The position numbers and the translations under genes are program-made. DNA of 64,000 nt, taken from positions 1 to 64,000 of the forward strand of contig JAPKCS010000003.1 of NCBI GenBank assembly GCA_028822845.1, read 5' to 3'. Shown here one piece after another: positions 34,460 to 42,844 of this stretch. This DNA is from Candidatus Poseidoniaceae archaeon (GTDB taxonomy: Archaea > Thermoplasmatota > Poseidoniia > Poseidoniales > Poseidoniaceae). How positions within the stretch are numbered: position 1 is the first letter of the stretch; each line of letters opens with the position of its first letter. A model generated the notes under the pieces. It saw nothing but the letters and a program-made list of their open reading frames with translations. It made no database searches and had not been told where the DNA came from.

Positions 34460-36028
34460 ATGGATATGGCAGGCAACTCGAGTGACCGTCTCGAAGACCT
34501 CCAATTCAAGCGGGAGCAAGCCCGACTCGGAGGGGGTTTGAAACGTCAAGAAGCCATTCGGTCAAGCGGTCGCGGCACCGCACGAGACAGAATCAACATG
34601 CTCATCGATGAAGGTTCGTTCATCGAACTCGATTCATTCGTCACCCACAGAACCACCGACAATGGGATGTTCCTCCATCACACGATTGGCGACGGCGTTG
34701 TTGCTGGTCACGGAACCATCAATGGTCGCCGCATCTATTGCTTTGCACAAGACTTCAGCGTCCATGGTGGGAGCATGGGCGAGATGCATGCGAAGAAGAT
34801 CGCTAAACTCGTCGACATGGCCCAACGGGTCAAAGCCCCGATCATCGGACTTTGGGACGGCGGTGGACAACGAGCTCATGATGGCATTGCCGCCCTCGCT
34901 GGCACGGGTGAGTTGCTGGACCAATTGGTCCAATGCAGTGGAAGAGTTCCGATGATCTCCCTTGTGCTTGGCCCAGTTGTTGGCGTTTCAGCCCTCGCAG
35001 CAAGCCTCGCTGATTTCACAATTCTTGGAGAAGAACATGGACAGCTCTTCCTTTCCTCTCCGCTGGAAACCCCAGAAGTCATTGAAGGCGAAGTCGATGC
35101 AGCTGGACTCGGTGGTGCGAACCTCCACGCCTCCCGTTCAGGAATTGCTTGCATGATTGCGGCAGATGAAGAAGACGCTTGCACCCTCGCAGCAGAAATC
35201 TTGTCCTACCTCCCTGACCATAACATGGCAGATCCACCCGTTGAAGAAACAGCAGATCCAAAAGAACGGAAGAATACGATTCTTGAAACCTTGGTCCCAG
35301 ACAATCCTAACAAACCTTACGACATGGTGAAGGTGGTTGAGGAAATCGTTGATGATGGCATTTTTGTCGAACTCTTCGAGGCCTATGCAGACAACATCAT
35401 CATCGGATTCGCAAGGTTAGAAGGACGCACGATTGGTGTTGTTGGCAATCAACCAAAGGTGCTCGCTGGGTGTTTGGACATCGATGCGTCGATCAAAGCC
35501 GCCCGTTTTATTCGAACCTGTGATTCATTCAACATTCCCCTTGTGACCTTCGAAGACGTTCCTGGTTTCCTCCCTGGCGTGGTTCAAGAATGGGGTGGCA
35601 TCATTCGCCATGGAGCAAAACTCTTGTTCGCCTATGCCGAAGCCACTGTGCCAAAATTGACGCTCGTGACCAGAAAGGCCTACGGTGGCGCATACCTGGC
35701 CATGTCATGCAAGCACCTTCAGAGCGATTACAACGTCGCATGGCCGACTGCAGAACTTGCAGTCATGGGTGCTGATGGCGCAGTCAGCATTATCCACCGA
35801 CGTGAAATCAACGCAGTCCCTGATGAAGAAAAAGAAGGGGTTCGCCAACAACTTGTGGCTGAGTACAAAGCCAAATTCGGAGATCCATATGTTGCTGCTC
35901 GAAATGGCTGGCTTGATGATGTCATCGAACCTGATGAAAGCAGAATTCGTTTGTGTCGAGCGCTCAACATCTTGCGCTCAAAGCGCGAATGGAGCCCTCC
36001 TAAGAAGCACGGAAACATTCCATTGTGA
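34460..36028 (+). CDS. Acyl-CoA carboxylase carboxyltransferase (beta) subunit
   Basis: A 522-residue biotin-dependent carboxyltransferase of the propionyl-CoA carboxylase beta / methylmalonyl-CoA decarboxylase alpha family. It shows the two crotonase-like halves: the N half with YCFAQDFSVHGGSMGEMHAKK near residue 93 and GLWDGGGQRAHDGI near residue 132, and the C half with VEDVPGFLPGV-like FEDVPGFLPGVVQEWGGI near residue 360 and TRKAYGGAYLAMSCKHL near residue 408. It moves the carboxyl group from biotin to acetyl- or propionyl-CoA and needs a biotin carboxylase and a carrier encoded elsewhere. A TTTTAA at 34432-34437 may be its TATA box. ATG at 34466 is an alternative start. Confidence 0.93.
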   Translation: MDMAGNSSDRLEDLQFKREQARLGGGLKRQEAIRSSGRGTARDRINMLIDEGSFIELDSFVTHRTTDNGMFLHHTIGDGVVAGHGTINGRRIYCFAQDFSVHGGSMGEMHAKKIAKLVDMAQRVKAPIIGLWDGGGQRAHDGIAALAGTGELLDQLVQCSGRVPMISLVLGPVVGVSALAASLADFTILGEEHGQLFLSSPLETPEVIEGEVDAAGLGGANLHASRSGIACMIAADEEDACTLAAEILSYLPDHNMADPPVEETADPKERKNTILETLVPDNPNKPYDMVKVVEEIVDDGIFVELFEAYADNIIIGFARLEGRTIGVVGNQPKVLAGCLDIDASIKAARFIRTCDSFNIPLVTFEDVPGFLPGVVQEWGGIIRHGAKLLFAYAEATVPKLTLVTRKAYGGAYLAMSCKHLQSDYNVAWPTAELAVMGADGAVSIIHRREINAVPDEEKEGVRQQLVAEYKAKFGDPYVAARNGWLDDVIEPDESRIRLCRALNILRSKREWSPPKKHGNIPL

Positions 36029-36030
36029 GT

Positions 36031-38823
36031 TCATCGCTTGGAATTTGCCCGGGCGAGCAAGCCACCAGAACTCGATTCCATTGTTTGTTCAGCAGGTTCC
36101 TCGTCGGTCAATTGAGCCATCGGGGTCGAATCTTGGCGTCGTATGACGAAAACAGCGAGCAAGATGAGGACTACAACAACCCCACCAATCAGACCGACCG
36201 TCGTCAAAGGAAGCGCTCCGTCTGCCAAATCGATGTTGGTTTGGGGTGGAAGATCCGTTACAGCGTTTGATAAATTGACAGTCAAGTATGATGCTGACTC
36301 GGTGCCTAAATCCCCGTCCATAACAGCAACACGAATCTGGACGGTCCCATTCGCTTCCGCAGGGTACTCCAAGAAGGTCAAGCATCGGTTGGTCGAGGTC
36401 AAACCATCAAAACTGCATGAGTGACTTAGGTTGGGGAGCATGGATCCATTCACGGAAATGTTTGCTTCGGAAGGCACTGAACCATCTGGATCATACACCC
36501 ACCACATCAGTCCACCAGAGCGATCATCAACAGGCGTCAGTTCCTTGATGGTCACCACAGGAGCATCGGGTTGATTGACCACGGTGATGTTCATGATGGC
36601 GCTGTGGGTGTTTTGGCCATCAGAAACATTGAGGTAGACATTGGTGTCAAAACCTGCATAATCCACTTCCCCGCTGACAATGATTTGCGACGCTGCTCGA
36701 ACCACATTGACGTTTATTGATCCGTCATCGATGGTCCAAAACAAAACGTCTCCATCAAGGTCCCAGGCCATATCTGAAAGATTCAGTGCAACCGAGGCGT
36801 CTTCATCAAGTTCAACATTCCAAAAAGAAGTGTTGACAATCAGTGGGTCGTTGATGGGCTCAATGTACAGCGGAACATCAAGTTCAACTGCGGGATTCAC
36901 ACCATCCCCGACCAGCAAATGGAGAATCGAAGCCCCGTTCATGTTAGCCAAGGGCGTGATTGTAAGGACGCCTTCGGTAATGGTAAACGCCACTGGCCCG
37001 GAGGTCCCTTGAGTTTCACCCAACACGGTGGCTATGAGGACCTCTCCCTCTGGATCGTCCACATAATTCCCTAAGACAATGGTCTTGGAATCACCATCTT
37101 CAACGAGGGTTTGACTCGGGACAGTACCGGTCACAACGACTGGGTCATCGACTGGTACAACTCGAATCATGGCTTCAACTTCGCCTTCATCTGTAACGCC
37201 ATCACCTGTTGCTCTAATTTTCAAGCGGACATCTGCACCATCGACATATTCGCCTGGAGCGGTGTGATAAACGGTGAGTGTCGCCCCTGTAGAGCTGATT
37301 GAAGTGCTAAAGTTCCCGATCGCCCCTCCGTTGAGTTCCGCCTCAATGAAGATGACATCTTGACCGTCGGGGTCGGAAGCAAACACTGCTGCTTCGACTT
37401 CGACGCTGCTTCGTTGTTCAACATCGATGAATGGAACCGGGGAGGTGAACACGAGCGGTGCATCGGTGCGCGTGAAGGCTTGCTGGAGGGTCATCGGGGC
37501 TCCTTCAACCCGGATCTGCATTTGCATCACATGTGGACCAGGTGCGACATCGGCCATTGGATAGAGGCATTCAGCTTCTGATGTTACAGTCAGAGAACCA
37601 ACGGATGAAGGCATACCAATGATGTTGCATTCTATTTCGGTGGTCCACGATGAAGAGATGTTTGCAGGTGGTGTTCCATCACGAAGGGTCCAATTGACCC
37701 TCCAATTGACCGTTTCTTGGGTGCTGAACACGGTGGTGTTTGTTGGGGCAAACGTTTGCGACACTTCGGTTAACAATTGACTCCCAGCCAAGTTTTCGTC
37801 AATGTAGGCGTTTGGATCGCTCGGTGTGTTGACGCTATCTGGACGGTTGAAAGCGGTCCGGAACGAATCGTGATCGCCGCGCACCGTCACATCAAGGTAG
37901 GGTACGATATGATCGAGTGAAAATTGGATTTGCTCGGCTTGCGAGATGCTTGCATCTTGATCCCTAAAACCCTCAGTGAACGAGGTGCTGTCTTGGTATT
38001 GGTAATGATTAGCCCCTAAGAGTTGCATTGACTGCCAGCCAAGTTGATCGCTCGCGTTGAGGTAGGGTATCGCATCTGTGATCGGTGCAATATCATCCAA
38101 AGTGCCCGTGATAAAGAAGGCGGTTGACGGTTTAGCGACATCAGCAGACCAGCCTGGCGGTACAAAGTCGGACCCAGTTTGATCCCCACTCCAAGAGGAG
38201 AAGTCAACCCCTAGACCAAACAATGCTCTCGGTGGATGTGCTCCTTCAAGCTGGCTTCGCTCACCCCAATAAGGAAGGACTCCGAAAGCCGCAGCGGCAC
38301 CATGACCGTGACCTCCAAGGCCCCAGTGCTCGAGATCAATTTGACCAAATGAACCCGTGACTTGATCATTGGACCCGTTCATTTCAAGCATCAAAGCGTA
38401 ACCAATTTCGAGATTGGTCAACATTTGATCAGCATCGGTTGCAGTGTCGACTCCAACATGCATCACGACGATGTAGCCTCGTTCTGAAAGCCCTGAATCG
38501 AAGTTCATGTAGTCGGTTTCCTCCTCGCCATCGTCGCCAAACATTTGAACGAACGTGAACGGCCCATTCCCAGCCATGTTTGCGCCCTCGCCATCTTCCA
38601 TTGCAGGGTAGATCACACGAAGGGCGATGCAATCCTGACCGTCGTCTTGGACTGTCCCCTCAAGGCATTGAACCGTATCGAGCCAACCAACTGGGAAGTC
38701 CACACCGGTGTGAGGCTCTGTGAAGGAAATATCCTCGTCTGGATGTTCTGCCAAGACGGGTTGGAACGGAATCAACAGAAGGAGGAATGCAATCAAAAGC
38801 GTTGTTGAAATTTCACGCTTCAT
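36031..38823 (-). CDS. Surface protein: degenerate alpha/beta hydrolase plus cadherin-like repeats
   Basis: A 930-residue type I membrane protein. Signal peptide at 1-25 (TTLLIAFLLLLIPF). Residues about 35-320 read as a PETase/dienelactone-type alpha/beta hydrolase: RVIYPAM, the RGYIVVMHVGVD strand, an elbow written GLGGHGHGAAAAFG near residue 170, TGTLDDIAP near residue 245 for the acid, and LLGANHYQY near residue 270 for the His. The usual elbow serine is absent, so catalysis is doubtful. After that come cadherin-like repeats (VEDGDSKTIVLGNYVDDPEG, VELDEDASVALNLSDM, DPDGSVPSE), a membrane helix at about 874-897 and a short cytoplasmic tail. A GGGGGAGGCG precedes the ATG, and a GATATC-centred AT-rich box lies about 35 bases upstream. 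It converges with the carboxylase gene. Confidence 0.82.
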   Translation of the reverse strand: MKREISTTLLIAFLLLLIPFQPVLAEHPDEDISFTEPHTGVDFPVGWLDTVQCLEGTVQDDGQDCIALRVIYPAMEDGEGANMAGNGPFTFVQMFGDDGEEETDYMNFDSGLSERGYIVVMHVGVDTATDADQMLTNLEIGYALMLEMNGSNDQVTGSFGQIDLEHWGLGGHGHGAAAAFGVLPYWGERSQLEGAHPPRALFGLGVDFSSWSGDQTGSDFVPPGWSADVAKPSTAFFITGTLDDIAPITDAIPYLNASDQLGWQSMQLLGANHYQYQDSTSFTEGFRDQDASISQAEQIQFSLDHIVPYLDVTVRGDHDSFRTAFNRPDSVNTPSDPNAYIDENLAGSQLLTEVSQTFAPTNTTVFSTQETVNWRVNWTLRDGTPPANISSSWTTEIECNIIGMPSSVGSLTVTSEAECLYPMADVAPGPHVMQMQIRVEGAPMTLQQAFTRTDAPLVFTSPVPFIDVEQRSSVEVEAAVFASDPDGQDVIFIEAELNGGAIGNFSTSISSTGATLTVYHTAPGEYVDGADVRLKIRATGDGVTDEGEVEAMIRVVPVDDPVVVTGTVPSQTLVEDGDSKTIVLGNYVDDPEGEVLIATVLGETQGTSGPVAFTITEGVLTITPLANMNGASILHLLVGDGVNPAVELDVPLYIEPINDPLIVNTSFWNVELDEDASVALNLSDMAWDLDGDVLFWTIDDGSINVNVVRAASQIIVSGEVDYAGFDTNVYLNVSDGQNTHSAIMNITVVNQPDAPVVTIKELTPVDDRSGGLMWWVYDPDGSVPSEANISVNGSMLPNLSHSCSFDGLTSTNRCLTFLEYPAEANGTVQIRVAVMDGDLGTESASYLTVNLSNAVTDLPPQTNIDLADGALPLTTVGLIGGVVVVLILLAVFVIRRQDSTPMAQLTDEEPAEQTMESSSGGLLARANSKR

Positions 38824-38873
38824 ACACTCGCCTCCCCCATGCCTCTGTTCGCGATGATATCAGTTTTTTTCCC

Positions 38874-39890
38874 TCATGCGTACTGACGAAGGTGCGCTTC
38901 AGCGTGAATTAACCGGGTGAGTAAGAGATCGATTGACGGGAGGAAATCTTCCAGATGAGGTGCCCAAAGCGTCACCCAGCAAGCAAGATGCTGAGCTACA
39001 AGCAACCAGCGCCCGTCGAGTTCAGTTCCAATCATCGCTGCCAGGATTGAATCAAGATCGCCTTCTGAGGGATGGTAAACGGCGTTCACGACGATGGGTG
39101 CCTCGGCAGCGTTCAGTTCGGAATCAAAATTCACACCAAAGACTGCCTCGTTGGCCGGGGCTGTGCAACGCAACAGCAAATCTTCGGGGAGTGTTCGGCG
39201 GGATTTCGCAGCATAAACAGCACCGCCTGCATCCAACCATGAGGCGGCAACAGACCGTGCAGCACCTCCACCGCCACAAAGAGATAGAACGGGTGCTTCA
39301 TCGAAATGAATACCGAAATGCCGGGCCAATGCCACCACGCCAGCCCCATCAAGACCAGCGCACCACCAGCCTTGGCCGTCCCAGCGAAGGGCGTTGACAC
39401 ATTGATTCTCCATCGATGCATCGATGGCCGAAACTGCATTGCTCGAGAGTTGGTGCTTCAGAGGCGAGGTGAGGTTGACCCATATCTCAGTCCCCAAGAA
39501 TCCAGTTGGGAGGAAGGGTTGAGGCTGTGCATCGGCATCGTTCGCTTCAAAGGTAAAATCTTCATCTTCCACTGGCTCAAAGCGTTCTTCTGCATCCTCA
39601 ACAGCCATGCCTGCATCAATTGCTTTTTGCATCAAAGTCGTGGTTCGGAATCTCCCAAAAGGTGCTTGAGTATAATCCCAATCTGGTGCCGATGGGACTG
39701 CCCCTGCGTAACCCCAAGCCAGTGCACCCTCAATGGTGGTGCTTGGCACTAAATCCAGAGATTTGATGTTGAGGTTCAACTCTTTCTTTCCCAGCAAACT
39801 GAGGAGGTGGGCGTGGACCAAACCAAGAAGCAGAGGTGAAAGCGAATGGGACACTGGGTCGCCTGCGATTGCAAACCTCACCTCACCCAT
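38874..39890 (-). CDS. aroE: Shikimate dehydrogenase
   Basis: Reduces 3-dehydroshikimate with NADPH in aromatic amino-acid synthesis. Signature parts of the 338-residue product are FAIAGDPVSHSLSPLL at 6-21 (shikimate-binding Ser-x-Ser), WVNLTSPLKHQL near residue 138 with the catalytic Lys, NALRWDG then AGLDGAGVVAL near residue 175 with the catalytic Asp, and the Rossmann LCGGGGAARSVAASWLDAGG near residue 204. It is about 60 residues longer than most AroE (270-280) because of an acidic insertion (about 65-130, with EERFEPVEDEDFTFEANDAD) between the first motif and the catalytic Lys. The fold assignment is firm; the insertion is unusual. Confidence 0.88.
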   Translation of the reverse strand: MGEVRFAIAGDPVSHSLSPLLLGLVHAHLLSLLGKKELNLNIKSLDLVPSTTIEGALAWGYAGAVPSAPDWDYTQAPFGRFRTTTLMQKAIDAGMAVEDAEERFEPVEDEDFTFEANDADAQPQPFLPTGFLGTEIWVNLTSPLKHQLSSNAVSAIDASMENQCVNALRWDGQGWWCAGLDGAGVVALARHFGIHFDEAPVLSLCGGGGAARSVAASWLDAGGAVYAAKSRRTLPEDLLLRCTAPANEAVFGVNFDSELNAAEAPIVVNAVYHPSEGDLDSILAAMIGTELDGRWLLVAQHLACWVTLWAPHLEDFLPSIDLLLTRLIHAEAHLRQYA

Positions 39891-39984
39891 GGGCTAAACA
39901 GGTGCGGATAGGATTTCAACCCCTCGCTCAAAGGCATAGCAAGACGGGATAGATTTCAAAAGGGAGGAGGGCATAACACAAATC

Positions 39985-40338
39985 ATGGAAGCCCCGACGA
40001 AGGACGCCCAAGCAGGTCTCATTTCAGGTTTAACAGGTGTTTTTGGATTGTACCTCACCGCCTCGATGTGGTTTGAATTCCAAGCAGCCTTGACCAACAT
40101 GGTTGGAGCAAGCATGGCCATTATCATCTCTACGAGCGTATTTTTGATTTACCAATCAAGAAAAAATGTCAAAGAAACGGCCCTGAATGGGTCCTATGAA
40201 CTTCATGAATCCTTCAATCGCGAAGGTGTGGACCCACTTGCAGCCCAACGTGGCCGACATCCAGTGGTTTTCATGGCCATCATCTACCTCTTTATCGTGG
40301 TGCTGAGTGAAATGACGTGGTCCGATCTCCTTTCCTGA
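39985..40338 (+). CDS. Small membrane protein upstream of the NfeD-flotillin pair
   Basis: A 117-residue protein with three hydrophobic segments: GLTGVFGLYLTASMWF, MVGASMAIIISTSVFLIYQ, and FMAIIYLFIVVLSEMTW near the end, with a polar loop (about 58-92) between the last two. No family is recognised. It is the first of four same-strand genes with gaps of 18, 34 and 93 bases that end in flotillin. A GGGAGGAGGG lies about 15 bases before the ATG. Confidence 0.7.
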   Translation: MEAPTKDAQAGLISGLTGVFGLYLTASMWFEFQAALTNMVGASMAIIISTSVFLIYQSRKNVKETALNGSYELHESFNREGVDPLAAQRGRHPVVFMAIIYLFIVVLSEMTWSDLLS

Positions 40339-40356
40339 ACATAAGGAGGCACGGAC

Positions 40357-40608
40357 ATGGCAGGATTGATGGACCTTTTCGTCATGAAAGAGCGAGTCAA
40401 TGAAGGAACCAACCCGATTTTTATTATCCTTGAAAAGGCATCAATGCTCCTTGCCTTGTTGATCGTTTTTGCTTTAGCCATCTCCATGAATTTGCCAGAC
40501 TGGGGCGTCGGCGTGATGGTCGGATTCTCATTGGGTCCAATCGTCTATGGGCACTATTATTTTCTCTATATCCGCCCACTTCAGACTAAGAATGCGGGCG
40601 AAGATTGA
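40357..40608 (+). CDS. Very small two-helix membrane protein
   Basis: 83 residues, with IIEKAS-MLLALLIVFALAISM and GVGVMVGFSLGPIVYGHYYFLYI-type helices joined by a short loop (NLPDWG). AAGGAGG lies 10 bases before the ATG. It follows the 117-residue membrane protein by 18 bases and precedes the NfeD-like gene by 34, so it may be a partner of that membrane complex. No family recognised. Confidence 0.65.
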   Translation: MAGLMDLFVMKERVNEGTNPIFIILEKASMLLALLIVFALAISMNLPDWGVGVMVGFSLGPIVYGHYYFLYIRPLQTKNAGED

Positions 40609-40642
40609 AGATGCCCCCCTCGTGTAGGCTATCAGTGATAAG

Positions 40643-41263
40643 ATGGCATTGATAGGCGACACCCTCGATTTTCTTGGTTTAGGCGAAATTTCTGGTGTCG
40701 ATTACCTCTTCGCTGCAATGGCGATCGTCGGAACCTTCCTGTTCATGATTTACTTCTTACTTATCTTGCTTGGAGGGGCTGCCGACGGTGCTATGGAGAT
40801 CGCCGGATTTGATGCTGACTTCGACCTAGGTGCTGAGGGTATTTTCCACATGTTGACCCTTCAGGGCATCCTGAGTTTCATCATGATGTTTGGCATATTT
40901 GGCCTCGCAGTCTCCCAAGGCGGCGGCCTTCCAGTCGTCGCAATCCTTGCCGGAACTGCCGCAGGTGTTTCTTCGATGTGGCTAATTGGCAAGGTGTTTC
41001 AGATGATGAAAAGCCTCGAAGTGGACGCAACCGTTCAACATTCGCAGGCAATCGGCGCCCAGGGTCAGGTCTACATGACCATCCTGCCAGGCGACACAGG
41101 ACAAGTCCAAGTCGAGTTTCAAGGCGCATTGCGTACCTGCGCAGCTGTTCTTGAAAACGTGAACGAAACCCTCAAGACTGGGAAATTCGTTGAAGTCACC
41201 CGCACCATTGGCGAAACCCTCATCGTACGGGAATTGAGCCTCAAGGAAGGTTCAACCGAGTAG
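40643..41263 (+). CDS. NfeD/YuaF-like membrane protein
   Basis: A 206-residue protein with three membrane segments (YLFAAMAIVGTFLFMIYFLL, LTLQGILSFIMMFGIFGLAV, LPVVAILAGTAAGVSSMWL) and a soluble C-terminal beta-barrel (about 125-200: AIGAQGQVYMTILPGDTGQV, FVEVTRTIGETLIVREL), the OB-like layout of NfeD and YuaF. In bacteria these proteins are usually encoded next to flotillin and act with it in membrane microdomains; the flotillin gene follows here by 93 bases. The MMF-GIFGLAV pattern and the early FDADFDLGAEG loop resemble YuaF (NfeD1b) more than the protease-bearing NfeD. Confidence 0.8.
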   Translation: MALIGDTLDFLGLGEISGVDYLFAAMAIVGTFLFMIYFLLILLGGAADGAMEIAGFDADFDLGAEGIFHMLTLQGILSFIMMFGIFGLAVSQGGGLPVVAILAGTAAGVSSMWLIGKVFQMMKSLEVDATVQHSQAIGAQGQVYMTILPGDTGQVQVEFQGALRTCAAVLENVNETLKTGKFVEVTRTIGETLIVRELSLKEGSTE

Positions 41264-41356
41264 AAGTCACCTGACGCACTCACAAGCGAAAAGTGGGTCA
41301 TTGGGGTGAAATCTCAACGGGTCAACCCTCATAAGGGGAGCCGTTAGTCAACGAAC

Positions 41357-42748
41357 ATGGCAGGCGAACTTTTACTCATCGGACTCTTTCTTTTCGTATT
41401 TGCACTCGTAGTAACGTTGTATGTAGCAACAAGCCGCTACAAGTTAGCACCATCCGACCAAATCTTGGTTGTCTATGGTAACGTGAAGAACAAACAATCA
41501 GCAGAATGTATCCACGGTGGTGGAAAGATTGTGTGGCCTTTGATTCAACATTACGCCTACCTCTCACTCCGCCCAATGACCATCAGCATCTCCCTGAAGC
41601 ATGCATTGTCAAAGCAAAACATCCGCATCAACGTTCCTTCTTCGTTCACCATCGGTATCTCAACAGAACCATCGATCATGAACAACGCAGCAACTCGTTT
41701 GCTCGGATTGCCACCAACTGACATCGAAAAGCTTGCAGAAGACATCATCTTTGGTCAACTTCGTTTGACCGTTGCTTCGCTCACCATCGAGCAGATCAAC
41801 CAAGACCGTGATTCCTTCCTTCGCATCGTGTTCACCAACGTCGACACTGAACTGCACAAGGTCGGATTGTACCTGATTAACGTCAACGTTGTTGACATCA
41901 CAGACGAGCGTGAATACATCGAGTCGATCGGTACCAAAGCTGCCGAAACCGCAGTCAACGAAGCAATGGTCGAGACCGCACGTGCCCGTTCCACTGGTGA
42001 ATTGGGTCGTGCAGAAGCAGACCGCCAACGTGAAGTCGGTGTGGCTCAAAACGCTGCTGAATCTGAGAAAGGTCAGAAAGAAGCAGAAGTCAACCGTCGT
42101 ATTTTCGTGATGCAACAAGAAGCAATGGGTAAGCAGGGTGAGAACGTTGCTGCTGCTGAAATCGCTGACTTTGAAGCAGACTTGTTAGTCAAGCAGGCTG
42201 ACGCTCGTAAGCGGGCCGAAGTCGCTCAACGTGTTGCACAAAAGGAAATTGAAAGCGCTCAATACGAACTTGAAGGCGAGCGATTGCGTGCTCTCGAAGT
42301 CGTACGTGAAGAAGTCTCAAAGAAAACCGTCGAGATTGCTGCAGAAGCCGAAGCAGAACGCCAACGCCGTATTGCTCGAGGACAAGCAGATGCTACCCTT
42401 GCTCGCTACAAAGCAGAAGCAGAAGGTACACAGGCAGTTCTCGAAGCAAAAGCAACTGGATACGCTCAATTGGTCAAAAGCGCAGGTGGCGATGCAAAAG
42501 CCGCTGCTACACTCCTCATGGTCGAGAAGATCGAAGAATTGGTTGCTCGACAGACTGAAGCAATTTCCAACCTCAAGATCGACAAGATCACCGTCTGGGA
42601 TTCCGGCAACGGTGGCAACAATGGAGAAGGTGGATCAACCTCCAACTTCATCTCATCACTGATGCAAAGCCTACCGCCCGTCCATGATGTGGCAAAGATG
42701 GCAGGAATCGAGTTGCCAGCGTACCTTGGCGAACTCAAAGAAGATTGA
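41357..42748 (+). CDS. Flotillin
   Basis: A membrane scaffold protein of the SPFH family. The 463-residue product has an N-terminal helix (LLLIGLFLFVFALVVTLYVA), an SPFH domain (about 25-200, with SSFTIGISTEPSIMNNAA, LRLTVASLTIEQINQDRDSF and VDITDEREYIESIG), a long charged coiled-coil of Ala/Glu/Gln/Arg repeats (about 205-395, for example EAEAERQRRIARGQADATLA) typical of flotillin, and a Gly/Asn-rich C-terminal part. Together with the preceding NfeD-like gene it forms the classic NfeD-flotillin operon, here with two small membrane proteins ahead. Rare in archaea, so transfer from bacteria is possible. Confidence 0.95.
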   Translation: MAGELLLIGLFLFVFALVVTLYVATSRYKLAPSDQILVVYGNVKNKQSAECIHGGGKIVWPLIQHYAYLSLRPMTISISLKHALSKQNIRINVPSSFTIGISTEPSIMNNAATRLLGLPPTDIEKLAEDIIFGQLRLTVASLTIEQINQDRDSFLRIVFTNVDTELHKVGLYLINVNVVDITDEREYIESIGTKAAETAVNEAMVETARARSTGELGRAEADRQREVGVAQNAAESEKGQKEAEVNRRIFVMQQEAMGKQGENVAAAEIADFEADLLVKQADARKRAEVAQRVAQKEIESAQYELEGERLRALEVVREEVSKKTVEIAAEAEAERQRRIARGQADATLARYKAEAEGTQAVLEAKATGYAQLVKSAGGDAKAAATLLMVEKIEELVARQTEAISNLKIDKITVWDSGNGGNNGEGGSTSNFISSLMQSLPPVHDVAKMAGIELPAYLGELKED

Positions 42749-42844
42749 GTTGACTCCGGCAGACCTGAATGGGTCATTAAACCGCAGTCACTGAGTTCTT
42801 TAGAGCCGAGGGATTGAAAGCCAAAACGACACGGACCAAGGTCC

